Shown in pieces: positions 1 through 5,240 of a stretch of 5,240 nucleotides of DNA. The notes beneath the pieces were generated by a model that did no database searches, was not told where the DNA came from, and worked only from the letters and a program-made list of their open reading frames with translations. Each line of letters begins with the position of its first letter. The first letter of the stretch is position 1. The stretch comes from Deltaproteobacteria bacterium UBA2385. Lineage in GTDB: Bacteria; Myxococcota_A; UBA796; UBA2385. A program made the translations under genes and the position numbers. The DNA is taken from the NCBI GenBank assembly GCA_002343455.1, contig DDSR01000382.1, positions 1 to 5,240 of the forward strand. The letters are read 5' to 3'.

Positions 1-2
1 CC

Positions 3-1061
3 ACCACCCCCACCGACGACCCCTGCGCCGACCAGCCGGCCGTCACCTGGCAGAGCTGGGGCAGCGGCTTCTTCCGCACCTGGTGCCAGTCCTGCCACTC
101 GATCCACACCCAGCAGCGCAGCGGCGCGCCCGAGGGCATCGACTTCGACAGCGAGGCCCAGGTCAAGACCTGGAGCGACACGATCCGCCGGACCGTGCTC
201 GACGAGGGCAGCATGCCGCTAGGCAGCGGGCTGGACGCGGACGAGGAGCTGCTGCTCGACGTCCTGCTGCGCTGCGGGCTGGGCGAGGAGCCCTCCGAGG
301 ACGAGGAGGAGCTGGAGATCACCCCTCCCGCCCCCGCCCTCGACCCCGCCGGCTTCGAGGCGGTCGTCGCCGCCTCCCTGGAGCTCGGGCTGGCCGATCC
401 CCTGAGCGCGCGGGAGAGCTGGCGCCTGACCCTGGACGGTCGGGCGCCGCCCTGCCCCTCGGGCAACCAGTGGAGCTGGGGCAGCAGCTTCGACGGCTGC
501 ACCACCGATGCGGGCTGGCAGTACGCCGGCATCGTCGAGTACAGCGGCGACATCGAGACCCTGCCCGAAGACGGGGCCTTCTCGCTCCTGACGGACTGCT
601 GGGTCGTCGATCCCACCGGCGACGAGCTGCGGGCTGGGGGCGAGGCCGAGCTGAGCCGCAGCGGCGACCGTTGGGCGGGCTCGGCCACGGGCAGCCTGGT
701 GGGGAGCTGGTCCCACCAGGGCCAGGGGGGCTGGCTGGAGGAGGGCTTCAGCGGCGCCCTGCAGCTCGCCATCGGCTGGGAGAGCGAGGCCTGGAGCCTC
801 AGCCTGGACGGCAGTCAGCGGACCGCCGCGGGCGTGCTCGCCTTCGAGCAGCTCCGGGTCGACTCCCTGGACTGCCCCGAGGGCGCCGGCGGGGCCCTCT
901 CCTGGCGGGACGACAGCGGGTACTGGTACCGGCTGGACCTGGACGAGGGCTGCGGCTGCGGCGAGCTGAGCTACGCCGGCTCGACCTCGCTGGGCAGCGC
1001 CTGCGTCGACCTGCAGGCCGCGGCCGAGGCGGCGGTGGACCGGATGCGGCCGTCATGGTGA
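3..1061 (+). CDS. Exported protein with single-haem cytochrome c-type domain and Cys-containing beta-rich domain (5'-partial)
   Basis: The reading frame is open from base 3, so the true start and any signal peptide lie upstream; 352 residues are visible, ending at TGA 1059-1061. A haem c attachment motif CQSCH is at visible residues 28-32 (bases 84-98). A Met-Pro-Leu-Gly segment at residues 71-74 is a plausible axial-ligand loop, followed by a 'DADEELLLDVLLRCG' helix as in small class I-type cytochrome c domains. An acidic linker (about 95-106, EEPSEDEEELEI) leads into a region from about residue 112 to 336. That region is rich in Trp, Gly and Ser, has alternating polar/hydrophobic strands, and has cysteines at 151, 166, 199, 291, 317, 319 and 334, suggesting a disulfide-stabilised beta-rich extracytoplasmic domain; I recognise no family. 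The first Met in frame (195) is not the start, because it would cut off the haem motif. The end overlaps the next gene by 7 nt. Haem attachment is inferred from the motif; the function of the second domain is unknown. Confidence 0.86.
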   Translation, partial: TTPTDDPCADQPAVTWQSWGSGFFRTWCQSCHSIHTQQRSGAPEGIDFDSEAQVKTWSDTIRRTVLDEGSMPLGSGLDADEELLLDVLLRCGLGEEPSEDEEELEITPPAPALDPAGFEAVVAASLELGLADPLSARESWRLTLDGRAPPCPSGNQWSWGSSFDGCTTDAGWQYAGIVEYSGDIETLPEDGAFSLLTDCWVVDPTGDELRAGGEAELSRSGDRWAGSATGSLVGSWSHQGQGGWLEEGFSGALQLAIGWESEAWSLSLDGSQRTAAGVLAFEQLRVDSLDCPEGAGGALSWRDDSGYWYRLDLDEGCGCGELSYAGSTSLGSACVDLQAAAEAAVDRMRPSW

Positions 1062-2746
1062 GCCTGCTCTGGTTGATGTTCTCCTGCGGGGGCCCGGCGG
1101 AGACGCTGCCCCCTGGCGGCGACGGGGGCGGCGACGGGGGCGACGACGGGGGCACCGAGACCGAGACCCTCCCCGGGACCGGAGCCCTCAGCCCGCTGGA
1201 ACCGCCGCGCCTGCTGCGCCGGATCAGCCTGGATCTGCGGGGGATCCTGCCCTCGGTCGAGGAGCTCGACGCGGTCGAGGCGGACCCGAGCCAGCTCACC
1301 GCGCTGCGCGACGCCTGGATGGAGGATCCGCGCTTCGAGGAGCGCCTCGTCCACCTCTACGCCGCCCGCTGGCACACCCGGGTCGACGCCTTCCTCCTGC
1401 TGTACACCGAGTACCTCAGCGGCGAGGATCCCACTCGCGAGTACGAGCTCGAGCGAATGGTGGGCGAGGAGCCACTGCGGCTGATCGCCCGGGTCATCGC
1501 CCATGACCTGCCCTGGTCCGACGTGGTCCAGGCCGACTGGACCATGGGCACCGCCTTGATGGCCCAGGCCTGGCCGGTGGAGCACGGCGGAGGCGAAGGC
1601 TGGCAGCCCTCCCGCTACACCGACGGTCGCCCCGCGGCCGGGGTGCTCTCCACCAACGGCCTGTGGTGGCGCTACTTCTCGACCGTCACCAACTACAACC
1701 GGGGCCGGGTGGCGGCCCTGACCCGCCTGCTGATCTGCGAGGACTACCAGTCGCGCACCATCAGCTTCGCCGAGGCCAGCGGCGGCCTGGGGGAGGGCGT
1801 GGTGGTCGAGGACGCCTTGCGCGAGGATCCCTACTGCATGGGCTGCCACAGCGCGATCGACCCGATCGCCACCACCCTCTTCGGCTTCTGGCCGGCCAAC
1901 GAGTACAACGCCGACGAGGTCGACACCTACCACCCCGAGCGCGAGGCCCAGGGCGAGGTGCTGCTGCAGACCCCCGGCCAGTGGTACGGCGACCCGGTCT
2001 CCGGGCTGGTCGAGCTGGGCGCCCACATCGCCGCCGATCCCCGCTTCGAGCGTTGCGCGGTCCAGACGGCCGCCGAGCTGCTCTGGCGCCGCGAGGCCGG
2101 GGTCCAGGACTTCGACCGCATCGAGGCCCTGGCCCAGGTCTACCGCGGCTCCGACGGGCGGATGAAGCCGGTGCTGCGGGCCATCCTGGACGAGGAGGTC
2201 TACCGGGCCGCCGACCACGCCGCGAAGGCGGGCGAGGCCAGCAGCGAGAACACCGCCCGGCTGCTGAGCCCCGACCAGGCCGCCAGCGCGATCGAGGAGC
2301 TGACCGGCTTCCGCTGGACCTGGATGGGCTTCGATCAGCTCGACAATGACACCATCGGCTACCGGGTGATGGCCGGCGGCGTCGACGGCGACCTCTCCAC
2401 CCGGATGCTGCCGCTGCCGAACATGACCACCGTCCTGGTCCAGCAGCGCCTCGCCGAGGCGGCCGCCAGCCACGCGCTCGGCGGCGGGCTCTCCGGATCG
2501 GGCCTCTCCGGGGCCCTGGGTGGCCTGCTGGAGGGGGTCGACGAGGCCTCTCGCCCCGGCGACCCGGCCTTCGACGGCGCCCTGGCGGCCCTGGCCTGGC
2601 ACCTGCACGCCGAGCGCCCCGACGAGGCGTACCTCGCCGAGCTGCAGGCCCTCTGGACGGCGGTCGAAGCCAGCGACGGGGCCTCCGCCGCCTGGCAAGC
2701 CACCCTGATCGTGCTGCTGCGCGATCCCTCCTTCCTGGTGCTCTGA
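1055..2746 (+). CDS. Putative lipoprotein, DUF1549/DUF1588-like, with one CxxCH haem motif
   Basis: 563 residues. The frame is open far upstream, but ATG 1055 is chosen because it gives a short hydrophobic leader with a lipobox-like LMFSC (Cys11), then a Gly/Asp-rich tether (residues 22-33) and TETET, a layout typical of myxobacterial-type lipoproteins. The leader has no basic residue, and Met-Phe at -3/-2 is not ideal, so lipidation is probable but not certain. Residues 53-110 (LLRRISLDLRGILPSVEEL, then DPRFEERLVHLYAARW) resemble the N-terminal part of DUF1549. Residues about 193-345 resemble DUF1588/DUF1585: GVLSTNGLWWRYFS, then CMGCHSAIDP with CxxCH at 261-265, then VELGAHIAADPRFERCAVQ. 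The C-terminal part (SPDQAASAIEELTGF at about 405-419, ending RDPSFLVL) recalls the end of DUF1553/DUF1592-type proteins. The molecular function of these families is unknown; a periplasmic or outer-membrane-anchored haem protein is inferred. It overlaps the upstream gene by 7 nt and shares one base with the next start (TGATG), with no strong Shine-Dalgarno at either junction, suggesting coupled translation. Confidence 0.86.
   Translation: MVSLLWLMFSCGGPAETLPPGGDGGGDGGDDGGTETETLPGTGALSPLEPPRLLRRISLDLRGILPSVEELDAVEADPSQLTALRDAWMEDPRFEERLVHLYAARWHTRVDAFLLLYTEYLSGEDPTREYELERMVGEEPLRLIARVIAHDLPWSDVVQADWTMGTALMAQAWPVEHGGGEGWQPSRYTDGRPAAGVLSTNGLWWRYFSTVTNYNRGRVAALTRLLICEDYQSRTISFAEASGGLGEGVVVEDALREDPYCMGCHSAIDPIATTLFGFWPANEYNADEVDTYHPEREAQGEVLLQTPGQWYGDPVSGLVELGAHIAADPRFERCAVQTAAELLWRREAGVQDFDRIEALAQVYRGSDGRMKPVLRAILDEEVYRAADHAAKAGEASSENTARLLSPDQAASAIEELTGFRWTWMGFDQLDNDTIGYRVMAGGVDGDLSTRMLPLPNMTTVLVQQRLAEAAASHALGGGLSGSGLSGALGGLLEGVDEASRPGDPAFDGALAALAWHLHAERPDEAYLAELQALWTAVEASDGASAAWQATLIVLLRDPSFLVL
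1118..1153 (+). repeat. 12-bp tandem repeat encoding the Gly/Asp lipoprotein tether
   Basis: Two perfect copies of GGCGACGGGGGC (1118-1129 and 1130-1141) are followed by an imperfect third (1142-1153, first three bases GAC). They are in frame and encode GDGG, GDGG, DDGG (residues 22-33) just after the proposed lipid-modified Cys11. Each copy contains a run of five G separated by 7 nt. The unit is a multiple of three, so gain or loss of a copy would change tether length without a frameshift. Confidence 0.85.
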
Positions 2747-4044
2747 TGCGGGCGGGGCTCAGTCGCCGGGCACTTGGAGGCCTGCTGGGCTCAGGCCTGC
2801 TGGGCTCAGGCCTGCTGGGTGCAGGGGTGCTCCAAGGCCGGGCCTTCGCCTCGCCCACAGCCCGGTCCGACCGCAAATTCCTCTTCGTCTTCTGCGAAGG
2901 CGGCTTCGATCCCACCTGGGTCTTCGCGCCGATGCTGGACGTGGCCTCCGTCCACACCGACACCGACGTCGGCGCCGAGCTGCGCGAGCAGGGGGGGCTG
3001 CGCTGGGTCCACAACGACCGCCGGGGCCAGGTCTCGACCTTCCTCCAGGACAACGCGCACCGCACCTGCTTCATCAACGGCTTCGAGGTGCGCTCGGTCA
3101 CCCACGAGGCCTGCCGCCGCATCATCATGACCGGGGGCACCGGCTCGACCTTGGACGACTGGCCCAGCCGCATCGCCGCCGCCAGCCCCAGCGCCCTGCT
3201 GCCCAGCCTGGTGCTCTCGGGGCCCTCCTACACCTACGACAACGGCAGCGCCGTCATCCGCGTCGGTGAGAGCGGTCAGCTCGCCAGGCTGATCAGCGGG
3301 GAGGCCCTGGCCGATGGAGACCTGGGCGTCGGCCTGCCCTCCTCCGCGGCCCAGGCCGAGATCGAGGCCCTGCTGCGCCGCCGGATCGAGGCCCGCATGG
3401 GCGGCTCCTCGACCTCCCAGGCCCGCTTCGCCGAGGCCATGCGCAGCGGGATCGACCAGCTGGGCCTGGTCCAGGGCATCGAGGGGCTGGACCTGAGCGT
3501 CGACGCCGACGGCTGGGTCTTCGCCTCGGACCGGGTCGAGGCCGCCCTGATGGCGCTGGAGCTGGGGCTGAGCCGCTGCATCACGGTCGAGCACAAGGGC
3601 GAGTGGGACATCGGCTGGGACACCCACTCCGGCCTCTCCCGCCAGGAGAACAACTACATCGTGCTCTTCGAGGACCTCGCCGCGATCATGGCGGCGCTGG
3701 ACAGCCGGGTGGGGCTCTCCGGCGCGCCGCTGTCGGAGGAGGTGACGGTCGTCGTCTTCAGCGAGATGGGCCGCGCCCCCGGCTTGAACACCACCGGCGG
3801 CAAGGACCACTGGACCTTCACCAGCGCGATGCTGATCGGGGCCGGAGTAGCCGGCGGCAAGGTCATCGGCGCCTACGATGACTCGTTTATTGGTCGACCG
3901 ATCGACCTGTCTACGGGCGAGGCCGATGAGCACGGCACCCCCCTCACCTCACAGCACCTCGGCGCGACCTTGCTGGAGCTGGCCGGGATCGACCCCCTAG
4001 CAGAGCTAGGTATACCGGCCATCCAGGCGGCAATCTCCTCGTGA
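2746..4044 (+). CDS. DUF1501 domain-containing protein with Tat signal peptide
   Basis: 432 residues, with the ATG sharing one base with the upstream stop (TGATG). The N-terminus has a twin-arginine motif SRRAL (residues 6-10), a Gly/Leu hydrophobic stretch (11-29) and an AFA cleavage site before Ser36, so folded export through the Tat pathway is predicted. The mature protein matches the DUF1501 family, which has an alkaline phosphatase/sulfatase-like fold: KFLFVFCEGGFDPTWVF (44-60) is the N-terminal core strand and loop, WDTHSGL (291-297) is the conserved DTH segment, and SEMGRAPGLNTTGGKDHW (339-356) is the family signature, usually seen as SEFGRTP...GRDHW. Candidate polar active-site residues are D292, H294, E340, R343, D354 and H355. 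The substrate is not known for this family. These genes are commonly found beside DUF1549- or DUF1588-type genes, as here, suggesting a shared extracytoplasmic role. The last 55 codons have lower GC and unusual codons. It overlaps the next gene by 4 nt (GTGA). Confidence 0.94.
   Translation: MRAGLSRRALGGLLGSGLLGSGLLGAGVLQGRAFASPTARSDRKFLFVFCEGGFDPTWVFAPMLDVASVHTDTDVGAELREQGGLRWVHNDRRGQVSTFLQDNAHRTCFINGFEVRSVTHEACRRIIMTGGTGSTLDDWPSRIAAASPSALLPSLVLSGPSYTYDNGSAVIRVGESGQLARLISGEALADGDLGVGLPSSAAQAEIEALLRRRIEARMGGSSTSQARFAEAMRSGIDQLGLVQGIEGLDLSVDADGWVFASDRVEAALMALELGLSRCITVEHKGEWDIGWDTHSGLSRQENNYIVLFEDLAAIMAALDSRVGLSGAPLSEEVTVVVFSEMGRAPGLNTTGGKDHWTFTSAMLIGAGVAGGKVIGAYDDSFIGRPIDLSTGEADEHGTPLTSQHLGATLLELAGIDPLAELGIPAIQAAISS
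2779..2823 (+). repeat. Three-copy 15-bp tandem repeat inside the Tat signal peptide
   Basis: GGCCTGCTGGGCTCA occurs at 2779-2793 and 2794-2808, with a third copy at 2809-2823 differing at two bases (GGCCTGCTGGGTGCA). It is in frame and encodes GLLGS, GLLGS, GLLGA, which together form most of the hydrophobic core (residues 12-26) of the signal peptide. The near-identity at DNA level points to recent duplication by slippage or recombination. Confidence 0.95.
3892..3907. repeat. Short inverted repeat in the AT-richer tail of the DUF1501 gene
   Basis: GGTCGA (3892-3897) and TCGACC (3902-3907) are perfect inverted copies around a 4-nt spacer CCGA. The 8-bp palindrome GGTCGACC (3892-3899) overlaps the left arm. 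It lies in coding sequence within a local low-GC patch. Whether it has any function is unknown; in a GC-rich genome short palindromes of this kind can arise by chance. Confidence 0.5.
3996..4016. repeat. Overlapping palindromes just upstream of the acyltransferase start
   Basis: CCTAGC (3996-4001) and GCTAGG (4005-4010) form a perfect inverted repeat with a 3-nt spacer AGA, and the 8-bp palindrome GGTATACC (4009-4016) overlaps its right end. The centre lies about 38 bp before the GTG start at 4041. It contains two CTAG tetranucleotides, a word generally rare in bacterial genomes, and uses rare codons (CTA, GCA, CTA, GGT, ATA). It could be an operator, a small mRNA hairpin, or chance; I see no convincing -35/-10 pair with it. 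Confidence 0.5.
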
Positions 4045-4814
4045 GCCCGCCGGATTCCCTGGTCGTGCGAGCCGTCGGCTGGCTCTGGTGGAGCCTGCTG
4101 CCCATCCGCAAGCGGCTGGCCGTCGAGGCCTACCGGGCCTGCTTTCCCGAGCGTGACCCCGCCGAGCTGCGCCGCAGCGTCGGGGAGATGGTCGAGGGAT
4201 ACCTGGACCTGGTGCGCGGCGAGCGCTGCGAGTTCGAGGGGCTCGAGGAGCTGGAGGGCCCCGGCCTGGTGCTCTGCGGGCACTTCGGCGCCTGGGACCT
4301 GACCCTGATCAGCGCGGGCCGGGTGCGGCCGATGACGGCCTTCGTCAAGGCCCCCAGCAACGCCCTGGCCGCCTGGTGGATCGAGCGCCAGCGCCGACGG
4401 GGAGGCGTGCAGCTGCTGCCGCCGCGCAACAGCATCCGGGCCGCCTACCGCGCGCTGGAGGAGGGCCGCTTCATCGCCTTCATCCAGGACCAGCGCCACA
4501 ACGCCGGGATCGAGGTCCCCTTCTTCGGGCGCCCGGCCCGGACCAGCGAGGCCTTCGCCGCGATGGCCTGGCGCACCCGGGCCCCCCTCTACGGGGTCTG
4601 GCAGTGGCGGGAGGGCGGCCGCTACCGGGCGAGGGTCGAGCGGCTGGGTTGGGAGATCCCCGACGACCGTGAGCAGGCGATCCACGAGCTCACCGCCCGC
4701 AGCCAGGCCTGGTACGAGGAGAAGATCCGCATCCGGCCGCACTCCTGGCTCTGGCTGCACGATCGCTGGAAGCTCCCGGGCCCGAGGGCCAGGCAGCGAG
4801 GCCCTTCCCGGTAG
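4041..4814 (+). CDS. Lysophospholipid acyltransferase family protein (LpxL/HtrB-like)
   Basis: 257 residues, GTG start overlapping the upstream stop (GTGA), with a weak AGGCGG 10 nt upstream; translational coupling is likely. The catalytic HX4D motif is HFGAWD (H81-D86), preceded by the strand GLVLCG. Other matches to lipid A secondary acyltransferases are IRKRLAVEAYRACFPE (22-37; compare the RNLELCFPE region of LpxL), AFIQDQRHNAGIEVPFFGRPA (residues 146-166) and the C-terminal WLWLHDRWK (236-244; compare MWLHRRFK). The family transfers an acyl chain from acyl-ACP to a lipid acceptor at the inner membrane, typically completing lipid A. This copy is shorter than E. coli LpxL (about 306 residues): the N-terminal membrane segment is reduced to VVRAVGWLWWSLL (8-20) and the stretch before HX4D is also shorter. 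His234 stands where LpxL has Glu in its PEQ segment. The fold is secure; the acceptor lipid is not, and an ornithine or other aminolipid or phospholipid acceptor is possible. The Arg-rich tail (about 247-257) looks disordered. Confidence 0.91.
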   Translation: MSPPDSLVVRAVGWLWWSLLPIRKRLAVEAYRACFPERDPAELRRSVGEMVEGYLDLVRGERCEFEGLEELEGPGLVLCGHFGAWDLTLISAGRVRPMTAFVKAPSNALAAWWIERQRRRGGVQLLPPRNSIRAAYRALEEGRFIAFIQDQRHNAGIEVPFFGRPARTSEAFAAMAWRTRAPLYGVWQWREGGRYRARVERLGWEIPDDREQAIHELTARSQAWYEEKIRIRPHSWLWLHDRWKLPGPRARQRGPSR

Positions 4815-4858
4815 CGCTTCTCCACGGCTATGGTGTCGATCCCAGGGCAGGGACGGTG

Positions 4859-4883
4859 CCGGGTTGCCAGGGTGGCGACCCGG
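4859..4883 (+). other. Strong intergenic hairpin (possible terminator or leader structure)
   Basis: Bases 4859-4869 pair with 4873-4883 in an 11-bp stem with one U-G wobble (4865/4877) and a GGG loop. It lies 44 bp after the acyltransferase stop and 53 bp before the next start. No U-tract follows, so it is not a classical intrinsic terminator. It may end or attenuate transcription of the upstream operon, protect its 3' end, or form part of the next gene's 5' leader. Confidence 0.65.
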
Positions 4884-4890
4884 GGCTCGA

Positions 4891-4912
4891 ATGCGCCGGC
4901 CCGAAGGCGCGT
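4891..4912 (+). other. Second intergenic hairpin followed by a pyrimidine tract
   Basis: GCGCC (4893-4897) pairs with GGCGC (4906-4910) around the loop GGCCCGAA; A4891-U4912 and U4892-G4911 can extend the stem to 7 bp. A C-rich pyrimidine tract (CCCCTCCTCCCC, 4913-4924) follows directly, then the ribosome binding site of the next gene. Together with the stronger hairpin 7 nt upstream this makes a tandem structure; its role is unknown. Confidence 0.5.
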
Positions 4913-4925
4913 CCCCTCCTCCCCT

Positions 4926-4932
4926 GAAGGTG
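4926..4932 (+). promoter_or_regulatory. Ribosome binding site of the last gene
   Basis: GAAGG (4926-4930), continuing as GAAGGTG, resembles the Shine-Dalgarno core and is 6 nt from ATG 4937. It is the clearest ribosome binding site in the window and fixes the start of the last gene. It contrasts with the overlapping, coupled starts of the upstream operon, which supports a separate translation unit. Confidence 0.75.
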
Positions 4933-4936
4933 ACCC

Positions 4937-5240
4937 ATGATCTGGCTTCTGCTCAGCGTCCTGCTCCCCACGGCCCAGGCCGACAGCTTCCGCCTCGCCA
5001 ACGGCTCGACCATCGAGGGCACGCTCGCCACCTACGAGCTCAGCGGGAACTGCCAGATCTTCGTCGCCTCCGGCCCGGTCCGTGGGGCGACCCTGCTGCT
5101 GCCCTGCGCCGAGATCCTGGCCTTCTCCCGGGTCGGGCCGGCCGATGCCTCGCTGGTCGCCGAAGAGGTCACGGCCCCTGCGGCGATCGCCATGCCCGCC
5201 GCTGTCGCCGTCCCCAGCCCTGTCGCCGAGCCCGCTGCCC
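4937..5240 (+). CDS. Secreted protein of unknown function, 3'-partial
   Basis: The frame stays open to the window end, giving 101 residues. MIWLLLSVLLPTAQA (1-15) looks like a short Sec signal peptide with an AQA cleavage site before Asp16; it lacks a basic n-region. The following segment (FRLANGSTIEGTL at 18-30, to about residue 65) has the strand-turn-strand pattern 'hydrophobic-NG-x-x-IEGT' often seen in small SH3/LSm-like beta-barrels of exported proteins, with Cys39 and Cys57 available for a disulfide. After residue 66 the sequence becomes Ala/Pro/Val-rich (EEVTAPAAIAMPAAVAVPSP), probably a flexible linker to a domain beyond the window. I do not recognise the family. It is separated from the upstream operon by 122 bp with hairpins and has its own ribosome binding site, so it probably belongs to a different transcription unit. 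Confidence 0.78.
   Translation, partial: MIWLLLSVLLPTAQADSFRLANGSTIEGTLATYELSGNCQIFVASGPVRGATLLLPCAEILAFSRVGPADASLVAEEVTAPAAIAMPAAVAVPSPVAEPAA

Noticed and set aside
53..494. Near-repeat GAGCTGGGGCAGC in the first gene (around 53 and 473), giving WGSGF and WGSSF
   Set aside because: Only about 13 identical bases made of common codons, with no similarity in the flanking protein; not enough for a domain duplication.
83..1054. Upstream extension of the lipoprotein reading frame back to ATG 83
   Set aside because: The extension is Arg/Gly/Ala/Pro-rich with no domain pattern, typical of an off-frame reading of GC-rich sequence, and overlaps the cytochrome-domain gene completely; the lipobox-like start at 1055 explains the gene.
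971..2698. Long open frames on the minus strand (also 1761-3173, 2806-3933, 3873-4760)
   Set aside because: They mirror real + strand genes, have low-complexity Arg/Pro/Gly/Ala content and no recognisable motifs. Long antisense frames are expected at this GC content.
4005..4016. Internal promoter for the acyltransferase gene with TATACC as a -10 box
   Set aside because: No -35-like sequence at a 16-18 bp spacing (the position holds ATCGAC-like bases), and the gene is translationally coupled to its upstream neighbour.
4821..4912. Possible riboswitch (fluoride- or cyclic-di-GMP-like) because of GGCTATGGTG and GGGTTGCCAGGG segments
   Set aside because: The fluoride consensus GGNGATGG and its downstream CUGAUGA element are missing, and the cyclic-di-GMP (GEMM) tetraloop-receptor features are not present. 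Only the hairpins are supported.
4881..4912. tRNA-like T-arm look-alike GGCTCGAATG
   Set aside because: The flanking bases do not form a T-stem, and no D-arm, anticodon arm or acceptor stem can be drawn around it.
4830..4940. 36-codon ORF (ATG 4830) whose TGA overlaps the ATG of the last gene (ATGA), like a leader peptide
   Set aside because: No Shine-Dalgarno before it, Arg-rich composition without pattern, and it runs through both hairpins. The stop/start overlap is probably chance, though it is cheap to test by ribosome profiling.

Overview
This 5.24 kb window is very GC-rich (about 70% or more wherever I counted by hand), almost entirely coding, and transcribed from the + strand throughout. 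Low-complexity Gly/Asp linkers behind lipoprotein signals, a CxxCH domain ending in a 'MPLG' Met-ligand loop, a DUF1549/DUF1588-like protein next to a DUF1501 protein, and a lipid A-type acyltransferase all point to a Gram-negative bacterium. The best guess is an uncultured Myxococcota (former deltaproteobacterial) lineage, with Planctomycetes-like bacteria as the alternative. This assignment is inferred from family content and composition, not from a marker gene.

Layout. (1) 3-1061: the C-terminal 352 residues of an exported protein with a single-haem cytochrome c-type domain followed by a Cys-containing, beta-rich domain of unknown function. (2) 1055-2746: a putative lipoprotein with a DUF1549-like N-terminal region and a DUF1588/DUF1585-like CxxCH region. 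(3) 2746-4044: a Tat-exported DUF1501 (alkaline phosphatase/sulfatase-fold) protein. (4) 4041-4814: a compact LpxL/HtrB-type lysophospholipid acyltransferase. (5) 4815-4936: a 122-bp intergenic stretch with two adjacent hairpins. (6) 4937-5240: the 5' part of a small secreted protein of unknown function, with its own ribosome binding site.

The first four genes overlap at every junction (7, 1 and 4 nt), so they are very likely one translationally coupled operon. Two of the encoded proteins carry a single c-type haem motif and a third carries a Tat signal, so the products should act together on the periplasmic or outer side of the cell envelope. The DUF1549-type/DUF1501 pairing is a recurrent gene neighbourhood in Planctomycetes and Myxococcota whose biochemical role is not established. 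The coupled acyltransferase is the unusual member, and suggests either a link to envelope lipid modification or simple co-transcription.

Non-coding and sub-gene signals include a three-copy 15-bp tandem repeat that builds the hydrophobic core of the Tat signal, a 12-bp tandem repeat in the lipoprotein linker, a compositionally odd 3' end of the DUF1501 gene with two inverted repeats, and the hairpin pair before the last gene. I saw no tRNA, rRNA, CRISPR array, insertion sequence or phage gene.
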